This document shows, piece after piece, positions 33,786 through 44,787 of a stretch of DNA of 64,000 nt. The notes below the pieces were generated by a model. That model searched no databases. It saw nothing but the letters and a program-made list of their open reading frames with translations, and was not told where the DNA came from. This DNA comes from Plantago major. Lineage: Eukaryota; Streptophyta; Magnoliopsida; Lamiales; Plantaginaceae. A program made the position numbers and the translations under genes. Within the stretch, counting starts at the first letter, position 1. Each line of letters starts with the position of its first letter. The DNA is taken from the NCBI GenBank assembly GCA_026545765.1, contig CM048844.1, positions 62,981,035 to 63,045,034 of the forward strand, given 5' to 3'.

Positions 33786-34784
33786 TCACACTTTGAGCAT
33801 CTGCATCTTATTCCCAAACGCGACAGCAATCCAATCCGGCTGTGCCGCAGACCACTGCAACTGGTTAATCTCCTCTGCAGCCCCATACATCAAGGTGGGA
33901 TCAATCCCACTCGGTCCAGCAACGGTCGGCAACTCCCAGAGCAATGCCTGTCCATCATCTCCAGCAGAACAAATATGCCTACAGCTCTGTGGTGCCCAAG
34001 CAATGGCATTCACACTAGCCTGATGCCTCTCCAACTCGGCGACAGGCATAGTGGGCGACCTAATATCCAAAATGACAATCTTATTACTATCCATCAATGT
34101 GGTGGCCATGTACCTCAAATCCTGCTTATTCCACGCCAACCTCAACAAAGGCGTATCGGGTGTGGGACTCTCGTATATAATGGTTGAATGCTCCTTATCC
34201 CTGAGATCAAATATCCTGACAGAACCATCGGCTGAAACGGAAGCGAAAACCCCAGCTTCACCCCAAGCAATGTCATAAACCTCCTTATCATGAGCAATCA
34301 ACTGAGTCTCCACAACACCTTTCTCAATATCCCAAATAGTACAAGTAGTATCAATACTAGAAGTTCCGATTCGCCTAGGTTCGACCTCGTTCCAGTCGAA
34401 GGAGGTAATAGGAGCAGAATACTCACTGGTTTTACTGTTATTGAGGGTAGAAAGGGAGTCAATTGAAGACTCGTTGACGTTCCAGAGGCGGAGATAGTCG
34501 CCGGAAGAGGCGAGGAGGTTAGGGTTAGGGTTAGGAGAGGGATGGAAGAGCAATTTAGTAGGAGGGTAAGGGTGGGAGAAGGAGAGGGAAGGGATGGGAG
34601 TAAGAGAAGAAGTTTGATCGGAGAAGGAGAGGATGTCGACACGGTTGTTGAGCTCTTCGAGGAAGCTTCCGACGGCGATGAGGCGGCGGGAGGCGGCGGC
34701 GGAGATGGACATGGCGTAGATCGGGTATGGAGAGTCGTAGATGACTGCATTTTCGGGTCGGGTTTGATTTGGTGGAACATCCAT
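33786..34784 (-). CDS. TTG1: TTG1/AN11-type WD40-repeat regulator, 332 aa, no intron in the coding region
   Basis: Opens [20 protein letters not shown] and ends MQMLKV. From family knowledge it matches TRANSPARENT TESTA GLABRA1 along its whole length, with the usual size of 330-345 residues. Blocks include YAMSISAA and [19 protein letters not shown] (residues 23-52), [14 protein letters not shown] (about 90), [20 protein letters not shown] (about 140), [34 protein letters not shown] (about 185), [20 protein letters not shown] and [16 protein letters not shown]. These are WD40 repeats that form a propeller scaffold for MYB-bHLH complexes controlling flavonoid pigments, trichomes and root hairs. 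A paralogue such as LWD1 is less likely, because the N-terminal [10 protein letters not shown] block is TTG1-type. The frame is intact. It converges with the ABCG gene. Confidence 0.95.
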   Translation of the reverse strand: MDVPPNQTRPENAVIYDSPYPIYAMSISAAASRRLIAVGSFLEELNNRVDILSFSDQTSSLTPIPSLSFSHPYPPTKLLFHPSPNPNPNLLASSGDYLRLWNVNESSIDSLSTLNNSKTSEYSAPITSFDWNEVEPRRIGTSSIDTTCTIWDIEKGVVETQLIAHDKEVYDIAWGEAGVFASVSADGSVRIFDLRDKEHSTIIYESPTPDTPLLRLAWNKQDLRYMATTLMDSNKIVILDIRSPTMPVAELERHQASVNAIAWAPQSCRHICSAGDDGQALLWELPTVAGPSGIDPTLMYGAAEEINQLQWSAAQPDWIAVAFGNKMQMLKV

Positions 34785-34984
34785 TGATCAATTCAATTCA
34801 ATCCAATTGCTCTCTCTCTCTTCTCTTCTCTTCTCTTCTCTTCTCCTCTGATCGCTCACTAGGAACTTTCAATCACTATACCAAAGTACCAAAAAAACTA
34901 CAGTAATGTTCTTCTAGTCTAACCGGATTAAAAAAATGTTCTCTCTCTAATTTTCTCTCAGCACCTCAAAAGTCAAAACTAGTA
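34785..34984 (-). promoter_or_regulatory. 5' leader and proximal promoter of TTG1 with CT/GA microsatellite
   Basis: Read on the plus strand, 34811-34850 is a ctctctctc/ttctc microsatellite, so the TTG1 leader or core promoter carries a GA-rich tract about 25-65 bp upstream of the ATG. Such pyrimidine/purine tracts are common in plant leaders. No clear TATA box was found. Confidence 0.55.
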
Positions 34985-35202
34985 CTCCCTCCGTCCGCAG
35001 AACTTCATACATTTGTCATTTTTAGCCGTGCCACAGAACTTCATACATTACTAAAAAAATAAGCTACCCCACACGCAACAAATAATAAACAATCTCAACT
35101 TTACACTAAAATTACACAATTTGCCATTAAAAGTATACTTTAACTTTTCGCATAAAACTGCGCGCTAACCCTAATGTATGAAGTTCTCCGGGACGGAGGG
35201 AG
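34985..35202. mobile_element. Stowaway MITE, 218 bp
   Basis: Starts CTCCCTCCGTCCGCAGAAC and ends with its near-complement (gttctccgggacggagggag). It is flanked by TA duplications at 34983-34984 and 35203-35204. The ends and the TA target site are diagnostic of Tc1/mariner-derived Stowaway elements. It lies 200 bp upstream of the TTG1 start codon. Confidence 0.95.
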
Positions 35203-35204
35203 TA

Positions 35205-35861
35205 CACTACTAAAATTAAAGGAAAAAAAGAATTATTCAAACCGATAAGAAAAATTAAAACAATTCGAAGTCGAATACATCGTAAAATATACCTACATTC
35301 CAGATTTAGGCTCTGTTTCACACAAATTTATCAGTAATAAGCATGTTAAGTGAACGCCTAGCTGGTAGCTGATAAGATAGCTCATCTGATAATCTTTTTT
35401 TAAATAGAGGGCCCTAGACTGAAGCGTAAGTTGAGAATACTATGCAGTCACCTCATCGTCTAGTAAGTCTTAGCAAGCTAAGCCAAGAGTTGGATGTCAA
35501 GCTGCACCCAAAAGGAAGGAGATACTCTCTAGTTAGAGTTGTGAACTCTACTACTAGTGAGTAGTGAGTGATGTTTCATTTTGGATCCTCATGCTTACCT
35601 AAAGGGGCGGGGGGAAATATATCAAGTTAAGGAGGCAAAAACGCCCTTTACAAGAGGTGACCTTCAAGGGAACAAATACAACGAACAGACAAAAGATAAA
35701 ACAACTGAAACGTTACAACTAGAACCAAAGCAATCTTGGGGTAAACTGCTTCCACTTGTACTTCAACAACTTGTAAAATAGGGGCAAACCAACCAAACTT
35801 GAATGCCACCACACAAGAGATTTGTAAACGAACATCCTACTATAGACTAGAGGGTGAAAAG

Positions 35862-35899
<38 letters not shown>

Positions 35900-35957
35900 T
35901 AGAACATGCAGTATAGATAATGCCAAGTAACCTATCTTACTATTACACCTCAGGAGT
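35205..35957. other. Intergenic sequence with a long A tract
   Basis: No supported gene. An uninterrupted run of 31 A lies at 35867-35897. The preceding 300-500 bp could be a retroposed transcript, but I recognise no coding or SINE-like sequence in it. A half-end resembling the MITE at 20814 occurs at 35310. Confidence 0.45.
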
Positions 35958-38694
35958 TGATGTGCACTCAGGAATTTAATATCGTTGTAATGCCTGCAAT
36001 CCCTAAATACAATCAAATATTAAATTTATTTATGTCGTAAGTCCTCAAATCCACAGTTTGTAGCAGAAAGTTGACTCGGGATGTCGTTCACTTAAGCATG
36101 TAACGAAAGCGGTTTGCATGCAGTTGGCAGACAATTAGTTTATATAGCAGATGAATCTTAAGATTTTGTTATCAATAGTTGCGAAGCGTAAAGGACCCCC
36201 AACCTAGCTCGTACTATGCTACTCTTGTTAATTATCACACTACGTAATTACCTTTAACGACAGTGAGGCATAATACTAAATATCAAGGCGCAGTCAATAC
36301 CAGTTGCCTTACTCAGTTCAATGAAACTGATGTGTCACTCAATAGAACATCACGCCACGAAGGACGTATAGAGTTGTATAATCACGGATTACGTCTAATA
36401 ACTATTTCATTAATATATCACGGTATATAAAGAAGTAGCACTAGCAGAGTTTCAGCGGTTTGCCTTTACAATAAGTGTTTAGCTATTCATAATCAAAGTA
36501 TACTAGCACATGAAGAAATCGAAAACAAGAAGAGAAAGAGAAAGCATAGTCTTTGATGTCTTCGTGTTGCTACTAGGGTTTCCTCCTTGGTGTTGCTGAC
36601 GATCAGGGTTTTGCGGTTTTGGGGTTTCACTTCCCCGAGGACTGGTTCTCTCTCTCAAGAGAGCTGCTTTGATTGCGGTGTGTGATTATGAGACCCCAAG
36701 GGTCTTATTTATACTATAAAATTCGTGGGTCAGCCGCCCATCATGTATAAGGAAGGTTAGAAAGGGCTCTAGCCTGACAGGCCAGGAAAAGTCCTCGTTT
36801 CTAGAAACTTCCCTCCACTGCGGTCACCAGGTGACCGCAGAGAGGATTGTGCGGTGATGAGTCGATTTTGCATCGTCTCATTTGGTCTTTTTTACCATCT
36901 TATTGCCATTCTCAAGTATAGTTTTTATGCGTTTTATTAGTGTTTTGTTACGTTTTCGTGTTTTGTGTGTTTTGTAGGTACTTGGTTAAACCGTGTGATT
37001 TGGAGGCAAAAAGATGCATTTTATATGCATTCACAGGAGTACGAAGTTCCAATGCCTCAAATGGATGCCAGAAACGGATTGGGAAGGCAAAAAATACCGA
37101 AAGTTGAGTCAAAAGTGCGAAAACGGAGTCCAGTGCATCTTGGCGCACGCCAAAATCACTTGGCGCATGCCATAGCACCGCTTGGCGCACGCCAAGCGGG
37201 GACTTAGCGTACGCCAAGTTCCCATGGCATGCGCCAAGCGGGAAGTTATATATATATAGTTTTCTGCGTCAGACTCTACCATATTCAATCCTTGTTACTT
37301 TTTCTTCCCTCTTTACTCAATAAACCCTAGATTTCATTCTTGGGCAATTCCTTCACCACCTATTACTGGAGAATTAAACCCGATTTACATTGTATTTGTT
37401 CGTGATTGTCAATTATCAATACATTGGTTATATTCTACCAATTGATTTAGGGATTTGTCATCCTCCAAGCATAATGACAGCCTCTTGGTAACAATTTCTC
37501 CTTTTTCGTAGTTTAATATTATTGATGTTGGATTGTTTAATTATTTTTTGGTTACTGGTGATGAGCATGAATAGCTAGACACCCCTTTATGGGGTGGTGA
37601 TGATTCAATGCATGCTAGTTAGGGTTTATGCAATTCAATAACAAGTAAGATGAGATTTACTCTGTGTCTTTTTGATTAAATGCATATGTAGTTATGTGTA
37701 TTGTGTTTTACCCACAAAATTATCAAAGGATTATGCAACTGATTTACCAGCAATACGTCTAGTGATTGCTAATCCATAGGTTCGTAGCAAACACAATAAC
37801 TACATTAGCTTATTAATTGTAGCTTAGTGAAATTGACGCCTTCACTAGTGCTATTTGTTTTGCAGAACAATTCAGTTAGTTCATTGTCATATCTGATATA
37901 AGGTGTCTGTCTAGAAAAGACTAGAGCAGTGTAATAATCATTAGGACGTGTCCCAGTGATAACTAGAGTAAATCGACATCGTTATTGTTGCATCTATTCC
38001 TGCTAGGTAACATTGATTATTCATCACCACTCTGTAATTTGATAACTTATCTTGATAAGATCGATATACATGTGTTTGATTTCTTTGCGTTGAGAGTTAT
38101 ATTAGTAATTAGAACTCGTTGCCGAAGCAAAAAACAACCCTTTTACTGCTTTCTTGTTGATAATTATATTCCGTGAAAAGAACAAAGCTTAGTTAAGTCC
38201 TGAGAGACCGACCTCGGGGTTAACTTCACTACACTATAAGTTTTCATAGTGTTGAGAATTAACTCTTGGCTATTTAAACAAATATAAAACTTTGATTTGA
38301 CACATCATGCGGCCACCAGTCGATTATGCCAGATTCGAGTATGTTTCCTTTGTTCTTCAATTTCGTGCTTCGTAACTTCGTTTCCTGAAAAAGTGGTCTT
38401 CTACAATATTGCGGCATTTTCAATTATCTTCGCATCGGTTGGTCACATGCCATGTTTTGATACCTCGAACTCCGTGTACAGGCATATCATCGTATTTCTT
38501 TATTCTTCTCGATTTCGCTCAAATAAGACGTTTTGGCACCAGAATTCGTGTAATTCCTCGAAAACGCGATCACACCCTACAAAATACAAAAGAAGTTGGT
38601 AATTGGTCATAATATGATATAAATATTGAATCTTGGGCAAAAAATGAGGGTTTAAAAGTAGGTAAAAAATCGCACATTTCGTTGTCACATCACA
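35958..38694 (-). repeat. 3' LTR of element E' (interrupted)
   Basis: The outer parts 35958-36854 and 38308-38694 add up to about 1280 bp of LTR once the nested solo LTR and one duplicate are discounted. On the minus strand it starts TGTGATGTGACAACG and ends gtgcacatca, like the LTRs of E. A TATA-like box (tatttata complement, 36706-36713) lies downstream of an almost perfect palindrome (36818-36840: 11-bp arms around one base). Confidence 0.85.
36855..38307 (+). mobile_element. Solo LTR of gypsy family D, 1453 bp, target duplication TGCGG
   Basis: Starts TGATGAGTCGATTTTGC and ends gatttgacacatca, flanked by exact TGCGG at 36850-36854 and 38308-38312. Ends and interior match the LTR of element D (61121-62626). 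A palindrome cluster of CTTGGCG/CGCCAAG arms (37137-37240) precedes a tatatatata box (37246-37258). No internal region is present, so it is a solo LTR created by unequal recombination. Confidence 0.95.
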
Positions 38695-38706
38695 CCCCCA
38701 AACCAG

Positions 38707-40400
38707 TTTCTTGCTCATCCTTGAGCAGCGAAATAACAATAAAAAATAAGTGACTACAAAATGAGTAAAGAGCATAAACTATAACATAGATAAGTAGTCA
38801 ATCTCTAAGGTTTCGTACACCACTAACTTACTTAATATCAACTCAGACCTTAATGACTCCACAACTGACAAATAACAAGTAAGCAATACTCATTGCATCC
38901 TGCGGTTACAAGTGTAACCCATTGTCCCTTAGGCATATAGTAAGATCATTACCTCACGGCAATGTTATGCAATCCTTCTCCCGCAAAATACTCCACAAAT
39001 CAAAATGGTACTCAGGTTGGCTTGGTAAGTAAAGTAGGTAGGATAATTTAGAGGAAAAAGTGGCTAAGGATCATCAAAAGATGAATAAGGTATCAAAAGT
39101 AACTTCAGGTGGACTTTTCCTTTCGGACACAGTTCCTTTTTTCCAGCTTTGTCTTCTTTCAATGACCTTTCTCCACCTTCAACTTTCATTATCATAAATA
39201 CTTCACTGGTTACTTCACACATAGACTACTTGCTCCTTTAATTTTTAATTTTTATTTTTTCTTTTCTTTTGACATACTATTTTTTGCAATCGTTTTATCG
39301 ACTCGTATGTTTTTTGATTGGCCATCATTGGGCTCTTTTTTGTCTCAAATTTTTGGTAGTGTCTGTTTTACCGAATTCCGCACTTTTGTGCGTGCTGATT
39401 TGGTATACATGCCATCAACCCTCACGGACATGTAGATTTTTAGGGCCACGCCAGTATGTGGGTAGTATCTGTAACATGCCCAACACGAATACGGTGATCA
39501 CAAGGATCATAGATCCACTCCGAGACTTTTAGTACCTTGCCTTTTTTATTTGGTACGCCTTTTTTCTTTATTTTTTAGGAGCAAGAGCTAGTATTTATAG
39601 TAACAGTAATACAGAAGTAAGGCCAACAATGGTTACCTTTCAGTGATGCTTCTTCTTCACGTCTCCCCCAAACCAATTTCTTGATCTCGGGTCAGGGTTT
39701 TCTTCTATACTTTCAAACCAATTTCTCAATTATTGTCGGATCATGATTCTCCTCCATTCTTGGAACTCAATGCTTCTTTTCTTCGTTGTAAGCTTGGCGG
39801 CGGAAGACAGTTACCACTTAAATGAAGCATGTATGGGATATATATGGTAGAGTTTCATAAAGGCTCAAAGAAGCTTTCCGAGGGGTAAGTGAAAGGTATA
39901 TATATAAATAGTAAAGGCTTCAAAATAGAGGTGAGTACTAAAGATCATATTCACGCTGATAACATAAAAAGACTCACATGTAGTAGTGTTCACACAGTTA
40001 TACGCAGGACTTTTATTGGTGCAGCAAACACACTCACTCATCAACGTAGCATGAGTCTGGCAGGTCAAAGCATCTATTGCACAAGCAGTAAAGCACGGAA
40101 GCAAATCTATTGGGCCCATCTAGTCAGACTTTATACTAAATACTCTTATCATAGATCTTTCTTCTATCCAAAAAGCAAATACCCGTAGACGTAGAAGGAA
40201 AAGGTAATCTTAATTCTAAGCGTAAATTAAAAGCGGGCAAATAAAGTACGAATAATTTAAAGTTATTATCATGATACATACCGAATAGTTTGTGAATAGT
40301 TATCACAACAAATCCTCCCCCAGACCTAGTTAGAAGCAAGTAAAGAAACTAGGCAAATAAAGAAGAAAAAGAAAAGATACTTCTCTCTCGGTGTTATGCA
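38707..40400 (-). other. 3' untranslated region of element E'
   Basis: No gene supported. It is homologous in reverse to 17467-19190 of E, with the same blocks (for example the stretch reading caaggatgagcaagaaactgg on the minus strand near 38700). Complementary purine runs of the ctcccccaaacc type occur at about 39665 and 40315. Confidence 0.65.
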
Positions 40401-40416
40401 TTCATGGAGAAATGCT

Positions 40417-41093
40417 CTAAGACGGATGATCGTCCGTTGGTGGAGTGAAGAAGTCATCCTGGCTGCCATAATATTGGCTTGGTCCTGCACCAGGTGGTGG
40501 ATAGAACGGTGGCTGAGGGTAGCAATGTGGGTGATTATGTCGAGGATAGTCCGCATAGTTTGCTTCCATATATGATGTTCGTTGTTGCGCTTGAAGGCAA
40601 CTCAGATACGAGTTCCATTCCTTTCTTTGACTACTAGCGTACATCTCCTCTTGTTGCCTTATCTCCTCTTGCCGGTTTACTTGGCATTGTTCTATGAAGC
40701 TTACATCAGGCTCATGTCAAAGGCACCTTGTTGCTCGTTCGTCCTGTTCCTTGCTTCCTGAATTGCCTTCGTGTGTCTAGCAAATAGGTATTCAATCCTC
40801 CTTGTAGTAAATGGCTCAGTTAAAGCCACGTTCCTAGCTCCTCCAATTAATACTCCTTCTTCCCTGCACAGTCCCTTTATTAAAACCAGGAGAGAAAAGG
40901 CTCCTCTCGAGAGTGAGGCATGATTTGTGCTTCGTCCGGATCTTCCTCTTTTTTTTTGCTTGACTCTCCCATTTGTGTTTTTCTCATGGTACTTGATGTT
41001 AAGGATGGATGGGCAAGCAAAGGGTGTAATGGAAGAGTGCAAATTATTGAGAGTATGAAGAATTTCGACTGAAAAATGAAATGGGAGGAACAA
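40417..41093 (-). pseudogene. Element E' 3' ORF (plant transposon protein-like), broken
   Basis: The minus-strand open stretch 41093-40701 contains KKRGRSGRSTNHASLSRG and NEQQGAFDMSLM, the latter matching NEQQGAFDLNQI in E. After a frame change, 40644-40417 gives the Pro/Tyr-rich tail NHPHCYPQPPFYPPPGAGPS. The REFY-containing core seen in E at 8859-9085 is not evident here, so this copy probably has an internal deletion. Function is unknown. Confidence 0.6.
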
Positions 41094-41391
41094 AAACCAA
41101 CTGGGGTATTTTAAGGAAGTAAGTGAGCTGCTAGAAGCTCACTCACCAGGTGGCCGCAGTGTGGTTGCTGCCTCACTTTCTTCGATTTTTCATTTTTTTT
41201 GCATTTTTCAATTTTTTGTATTTTGAAACATGGTTCTAAACAATGAATAAGGTTTTTGAAAAAGTAAAAAAAAATTGAAAAAGTGTTTTGGTACGGAAAT
41301 CGAGAAACGAAAAGCAATAAATCTAAACGTGCCATGCAAGTGCGTAAAAATAAACGTAACCTTGGGTTGCCTCCCAAGAATCTAAACGTGC

Positions 41392-42369
41392 CAATCCGAA
41401 CGGTTGGGTCGATCGCCCCAACCATCAGGCGATCACTCGGTATGCGGGGCGATCGCCTGCTCCGCTCCCCTCCGTTTTCAGGCGTTCTTTTGTCTGATTT
41501 GGCCATTTTAATGCCAGATTTTGTAATTCAAACTATCACTTTTTCATTTCACACATTTTGGGAGAGGTTTTGAGAGATTTCTAGGGTTCCAAACATCATC
41601 CATCTAATCAAGTTGGAGATTTAGTTAACCATTAGCTTCACGAATTCTTCCTGTAACAGTACTTTCACCATTGTTGTCCATTGGAGCTCGGTAATTCATC
41701 GATATTCGGCAAAGTTGTAGCGTTTCTCATTTCTTACTTCTTGTTGATGTTTATTGCTTGGTTTATCATATCGCTTGCCTGTGACAATATGAGTATGAGT
41801 TGCTAAACATCACCCATGGGTTGGTGGTGAATTCTTGAGAATGCTAGTATAGGATCTTTTGGATGAAAATGCACAGCTTCACTGTTTGTTAAATCTTGTG
41901 AATAGTTTGTAGTTCAATGCCTTAGCAATCGTTTTCTAATACCCAAAATCTACATGAGAGATTCGCACCTGAAGGTTACTTACGATTTAAGCCCAACACA
42001 TTCGACTACAAACGCTGGACTAGTGGAATTGAGAACTCTACTACGTTCATTAAGCGATTTCACTTTCAAAAGTCGTATCCTTCGTTGCAGACCTTACTAG
42101 CTAGATCTTGATGAAACCACCACCCCATGTCTCCTTTGATTGAGTTACAAACCCGTGCTTGCTGATTACTATTCGTTTGATTTGTGAAATAAAGAATTGG
42201 AGGTCGTAAGATGCAATTCTTAGATAAACTAATAGTTTAAAACGTTGCAAGCTTAGTTAAGTCCTTCGAGAATGACACTCGGGGCAACTTATCAACTCAC
42301 TATGTGTTTTCTAGTGAACCTTGATATTTCTCTTGGCTTTATAAATTAAGGACTTGATTTGACGCATCA
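41392..42369 (+). repeat. LTR of gypsy element F, 5' end missing
   Basis: It ends ttgatttgacgcatca at 42369, directly before a strong Athila/Tat-type primer site. The expected TGATGA-like start is absent at the junction with E' near 41391. A GC palindrome cluster (gcgatcgcc motifs, 41409-41458, with perfect GGCGATCGCC at 41448-41457) occupies the place of the CTTGGCG palindromes in family D. 42240-42360 resembles the ends of family D LTRs (aagtccttcgagaatgacactcgggg). Confidence 0.75.
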
Positions 42370-42375
42370 AGATTT

Positions 42376-42393
42376 TGGCGCCGCTGCCGGGGT
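42376..42393 (+). other. Primer-binding site of element F (tRNA-Asp type)
   Basis: TGGCGCCGCTGCCGGGGT begins six bases after the LTR end. It closely matches the tRNA-Asp primer site of Athila/Tat gypsy elements. The following 42394-42790 has no gene and is leader sequence. Confidence 0.85.
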
Positions 42394-42803
42394 ATTAACT
42401 CCTTAGTTGGTGTTTTAAAAATCAGTTTACTCGGTTCTTTGTGTGTTTTGAGTGCAAGTCTGTTTGTTAAGATCCTAAGTTTATGACTTTTTACCTTTGT
42501 TTCACTAACAGTGCTAAGAATGGTCTAGTTCTGGTGTTGTGATTGTTTTGTAGATCATTGATGGGTCAATGAGATCACTTATGATGCCCAAGGTGGTGAG
42601 ACCAGGGCAACCTATTTTCTTGGAGCCTGAAGGAAAGTTTTGCAGACCATCGATGTTTTAACTCCTTGTGTTTGTTTTTTGTGATTTTAGTTTTTCGACT
42701 TGTGTATATTAGTTAGATTTTTATTTTTGCTGTCCTTCTTTATTTTTTGTATCTTTGTGGCGGAACTACTCCTTGTTTCTTGTCTTTGTGTGTGCAGGAA
42801 AGA

Positions 42804-43061
42804 ATGGATAACATGTATTGTGTGGAGTGTGGCTTGGATGACCATGAAGTGGCTAACTGTAGTGATAGAAGAAGGCTCATCACTTTTCGCCAGATATCTG
42901 GGGAGAAACTTGATAGGGCATGGTTTCGATTTAAAGAGCTGCAATTGGAGTGCTGGAACCACAATTTTGTGTTTAGAGAGATCATATGGTGTTTCTATGA
43001 TGGGTTGAACTTTTGATGTAAAAAGATGGTGGATAGAGCCGCGGGAGGTACCATTGAAGAC
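42804..43061 (+). pseudogene. gag fragment of gypsy element F, interrupted by copia element B
   Basis: The open frame includes LDRAWFRFKELQLECWNHNF and CFYDGLNF, the typical gypsy gag block in which an AW-RFK-L motif is followed by F-Y-GL. A cysteine-containing start (MYCVECGLDDHEVANC) is unusual in front of it. The main N-terminal gag core is missing. The sequence is cut at 43061 by copia B and resumes at 58984. Confidence 0.65.
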
Positions 43062-44785
43062 TGTTGGAAAATTTGTTGGGAAATTTCTTGAGAAATTTGT
43101 TAGGAATTTTGTTAGATATTTTGTTAAGAATATCTGTTTAGTTTTGATCAGCAACATGATGACTTATCTTAGTCTCAGAAAGGTGATTAGTACTCTTGGT
43201 TCACTTGAACATTGTAAAAGAGGAAACTCACTAAGTATGATAGTCTAGCTAATCTTGTATAGGATGTTAGGTCTCAAAATGTAATTTTTATTTTATGAAG
43301 AGAAGACCAAGAAGAAGACATCCAAGCAGAACAAGATCAATGACATTGAAGACTTGAAGAAACTGCACAAGATTGCTGAAACTGTTGTTCAGATATCTTA
43401 GCCAGATATCTTGAAGACACGAATAGTTTCAAACAAACTGTGTCACAAGAGATATCTGAGAAATAAGAGACATATCTGAAAACAAGGAAAGTGTCCACAG
43501 ATATCTATTCTCAGATACCTTGAGCATTAACCACATTTCTGAAAAAGAAATATATATATTGCAAACAAAGTTGTTTCAATAAATAAGTGGTATCTGAAGA
43601 TTGAAGATAAGGACGTGCAAAGAATCAGACAACACTAGTCTCTGATACAAAGCATAGTTCCGTTGGCACTACAGGACAAAAAGTATAGTACAATGCATTT
43701 AATGCACGAACAGAGATGTCTGAATAAAAGCAACGGCAGCTTCTGAAGAAGAAGACAAAACCTGCTACAGTAATACACAGATATCAATAGTTTGAATTTG
43801 AGCCTAACGGATACTATTCAAACGGCACTCAAATTCATCTATAAATATCAACACTTAGACAGCTTGAGAGAATACACACTACACAGAACACTGAATACAC
43901 TGAAACACAGAACTCTGAACATCTTACTCTCTCAAAGCAACTTACTTATTCTCAAAGATTTCTGTTGCGACCAAAGCTTTTGATCTTAAGTAAACATTGA
44001 AGTTCTAAGTGTCCTGATCCTAAACAAGCAAAGCTATCTGTGAACGAGTTAAATGAAAAGATCAACTATCTGAGATTCATTCTCTTGAACAGATATCATA
44101 AGACTTGGGTTAGTAAAATCAAACAAGATACCATACGCTGTAAAGTGTATTAAGTAACTTGATTCACAGAGCTATCCGAATAACTGAATAAGTTATTAAA
44201 GAAGCTCATCTGACAACTCAAACCAAAACCAACACCATAACTGGCGTGGAGTACAGGAAGTACTTAGTTTGAAAAATCAGGGAATAACTCCAAGGTTACC
44301 GGAGTATAGGAAGTACTTGATTTGGGAAACTAAGGAATAACTCCAAGGTTATTGAGTATAGGAAGTACTTAGCTTGGGAAGCTAGGGAATAACTCAAAGG
44401 TTTCTGACGGGAACAACTCAGAGGGAACATTTGGTTGGGAACCAATTGTTAAGAATCTTAGAATAGGTTTATTGTAAGGTGAACTCAATTATCTGTTCTA
44501 GTGAATTCTAGGTCTCTGATAGACCGAAGTGGATTAGTTGGAGGATTACGCCACCTCCAGATACCACTATACTTACGTGTTATTTACCTTCAGTATTTAC
44601 ATTTCAAAGAACACACACACACACATTAACTGCTTACGCACTTATCTTTATTAAGTCTTCCGCTCGATTCTAAGTATCGGATATCTATTCGATATATCGA
44701 GAAATAGTTTTATCGACAAAAGTTTTAAAAGACTATTCACCCCCCCCCCCTCTAGTCTTTTACTTTGCCGTTATCTGGACCAACA
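43062..44785 (+). repeat. 5' LTR of element B
   Basis: Starts TGTTGGAAAATTTG and ends TCTGGACCAACA. The TATA-like box tataaata lies at 43840-43847. The minisatellite of about 45-bp units (gtataggaagtacttg...aataactccaaggtta, 44245-44420) has three units plus a remnant. The stretch 44570-44715 shows CAG/CTG replaced by CG-type sequence relative to the 3' LTR. Confidence 0.95.
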
Positions 44786-44787
44786 AG

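Larger units (their letters stand above)
35958..41391 (-). mobile_element. Element E': inverted, 5'-truncated relative of element E with a solo LTR inside its LTR
   Basis: On the minus strand the order is: 3' ORF region (41093-40417), long untranslated region (40400-38707), polypurine tract (complement of cccccaaaccag, 38695-38706), and 3' LTR running from 38694 to 35958, interrupted by a solo LTR at 36855-38307. Gag, protease and 5' LTR are missing. Homology to E ends near 41391, just past the shared gaggcaacccaagg stretch, where a plus-strand gypsy LTR (F) begins. The junction could mark insertion of one element into the other plus deletion. Confidence 0.8.

Noticed and set aside
33793-34278. 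Plus-strand open frames across TTG1
   Set aside because: They are antisense shadows of the intact TTG1 coding sequence, with no recognisable domain.
34811-34850. CT-rich tract considered as a separate transposon end
   Set aside because: Simple microsatellite with no inverted repeat or target duplication.
35600-35897. A31 tract as proof of a retroposed gene
   Set aside because: No coding or SINE similarity and no flanking target duplication found; the tract alone is not enough.
42700-43008. Plus and minus open frames around 42.7-43.0 kb as independent genes
   Set aside because: Only one frame (42747-43016) carries a gypsy gag block; the others are shadows or leader sequence.
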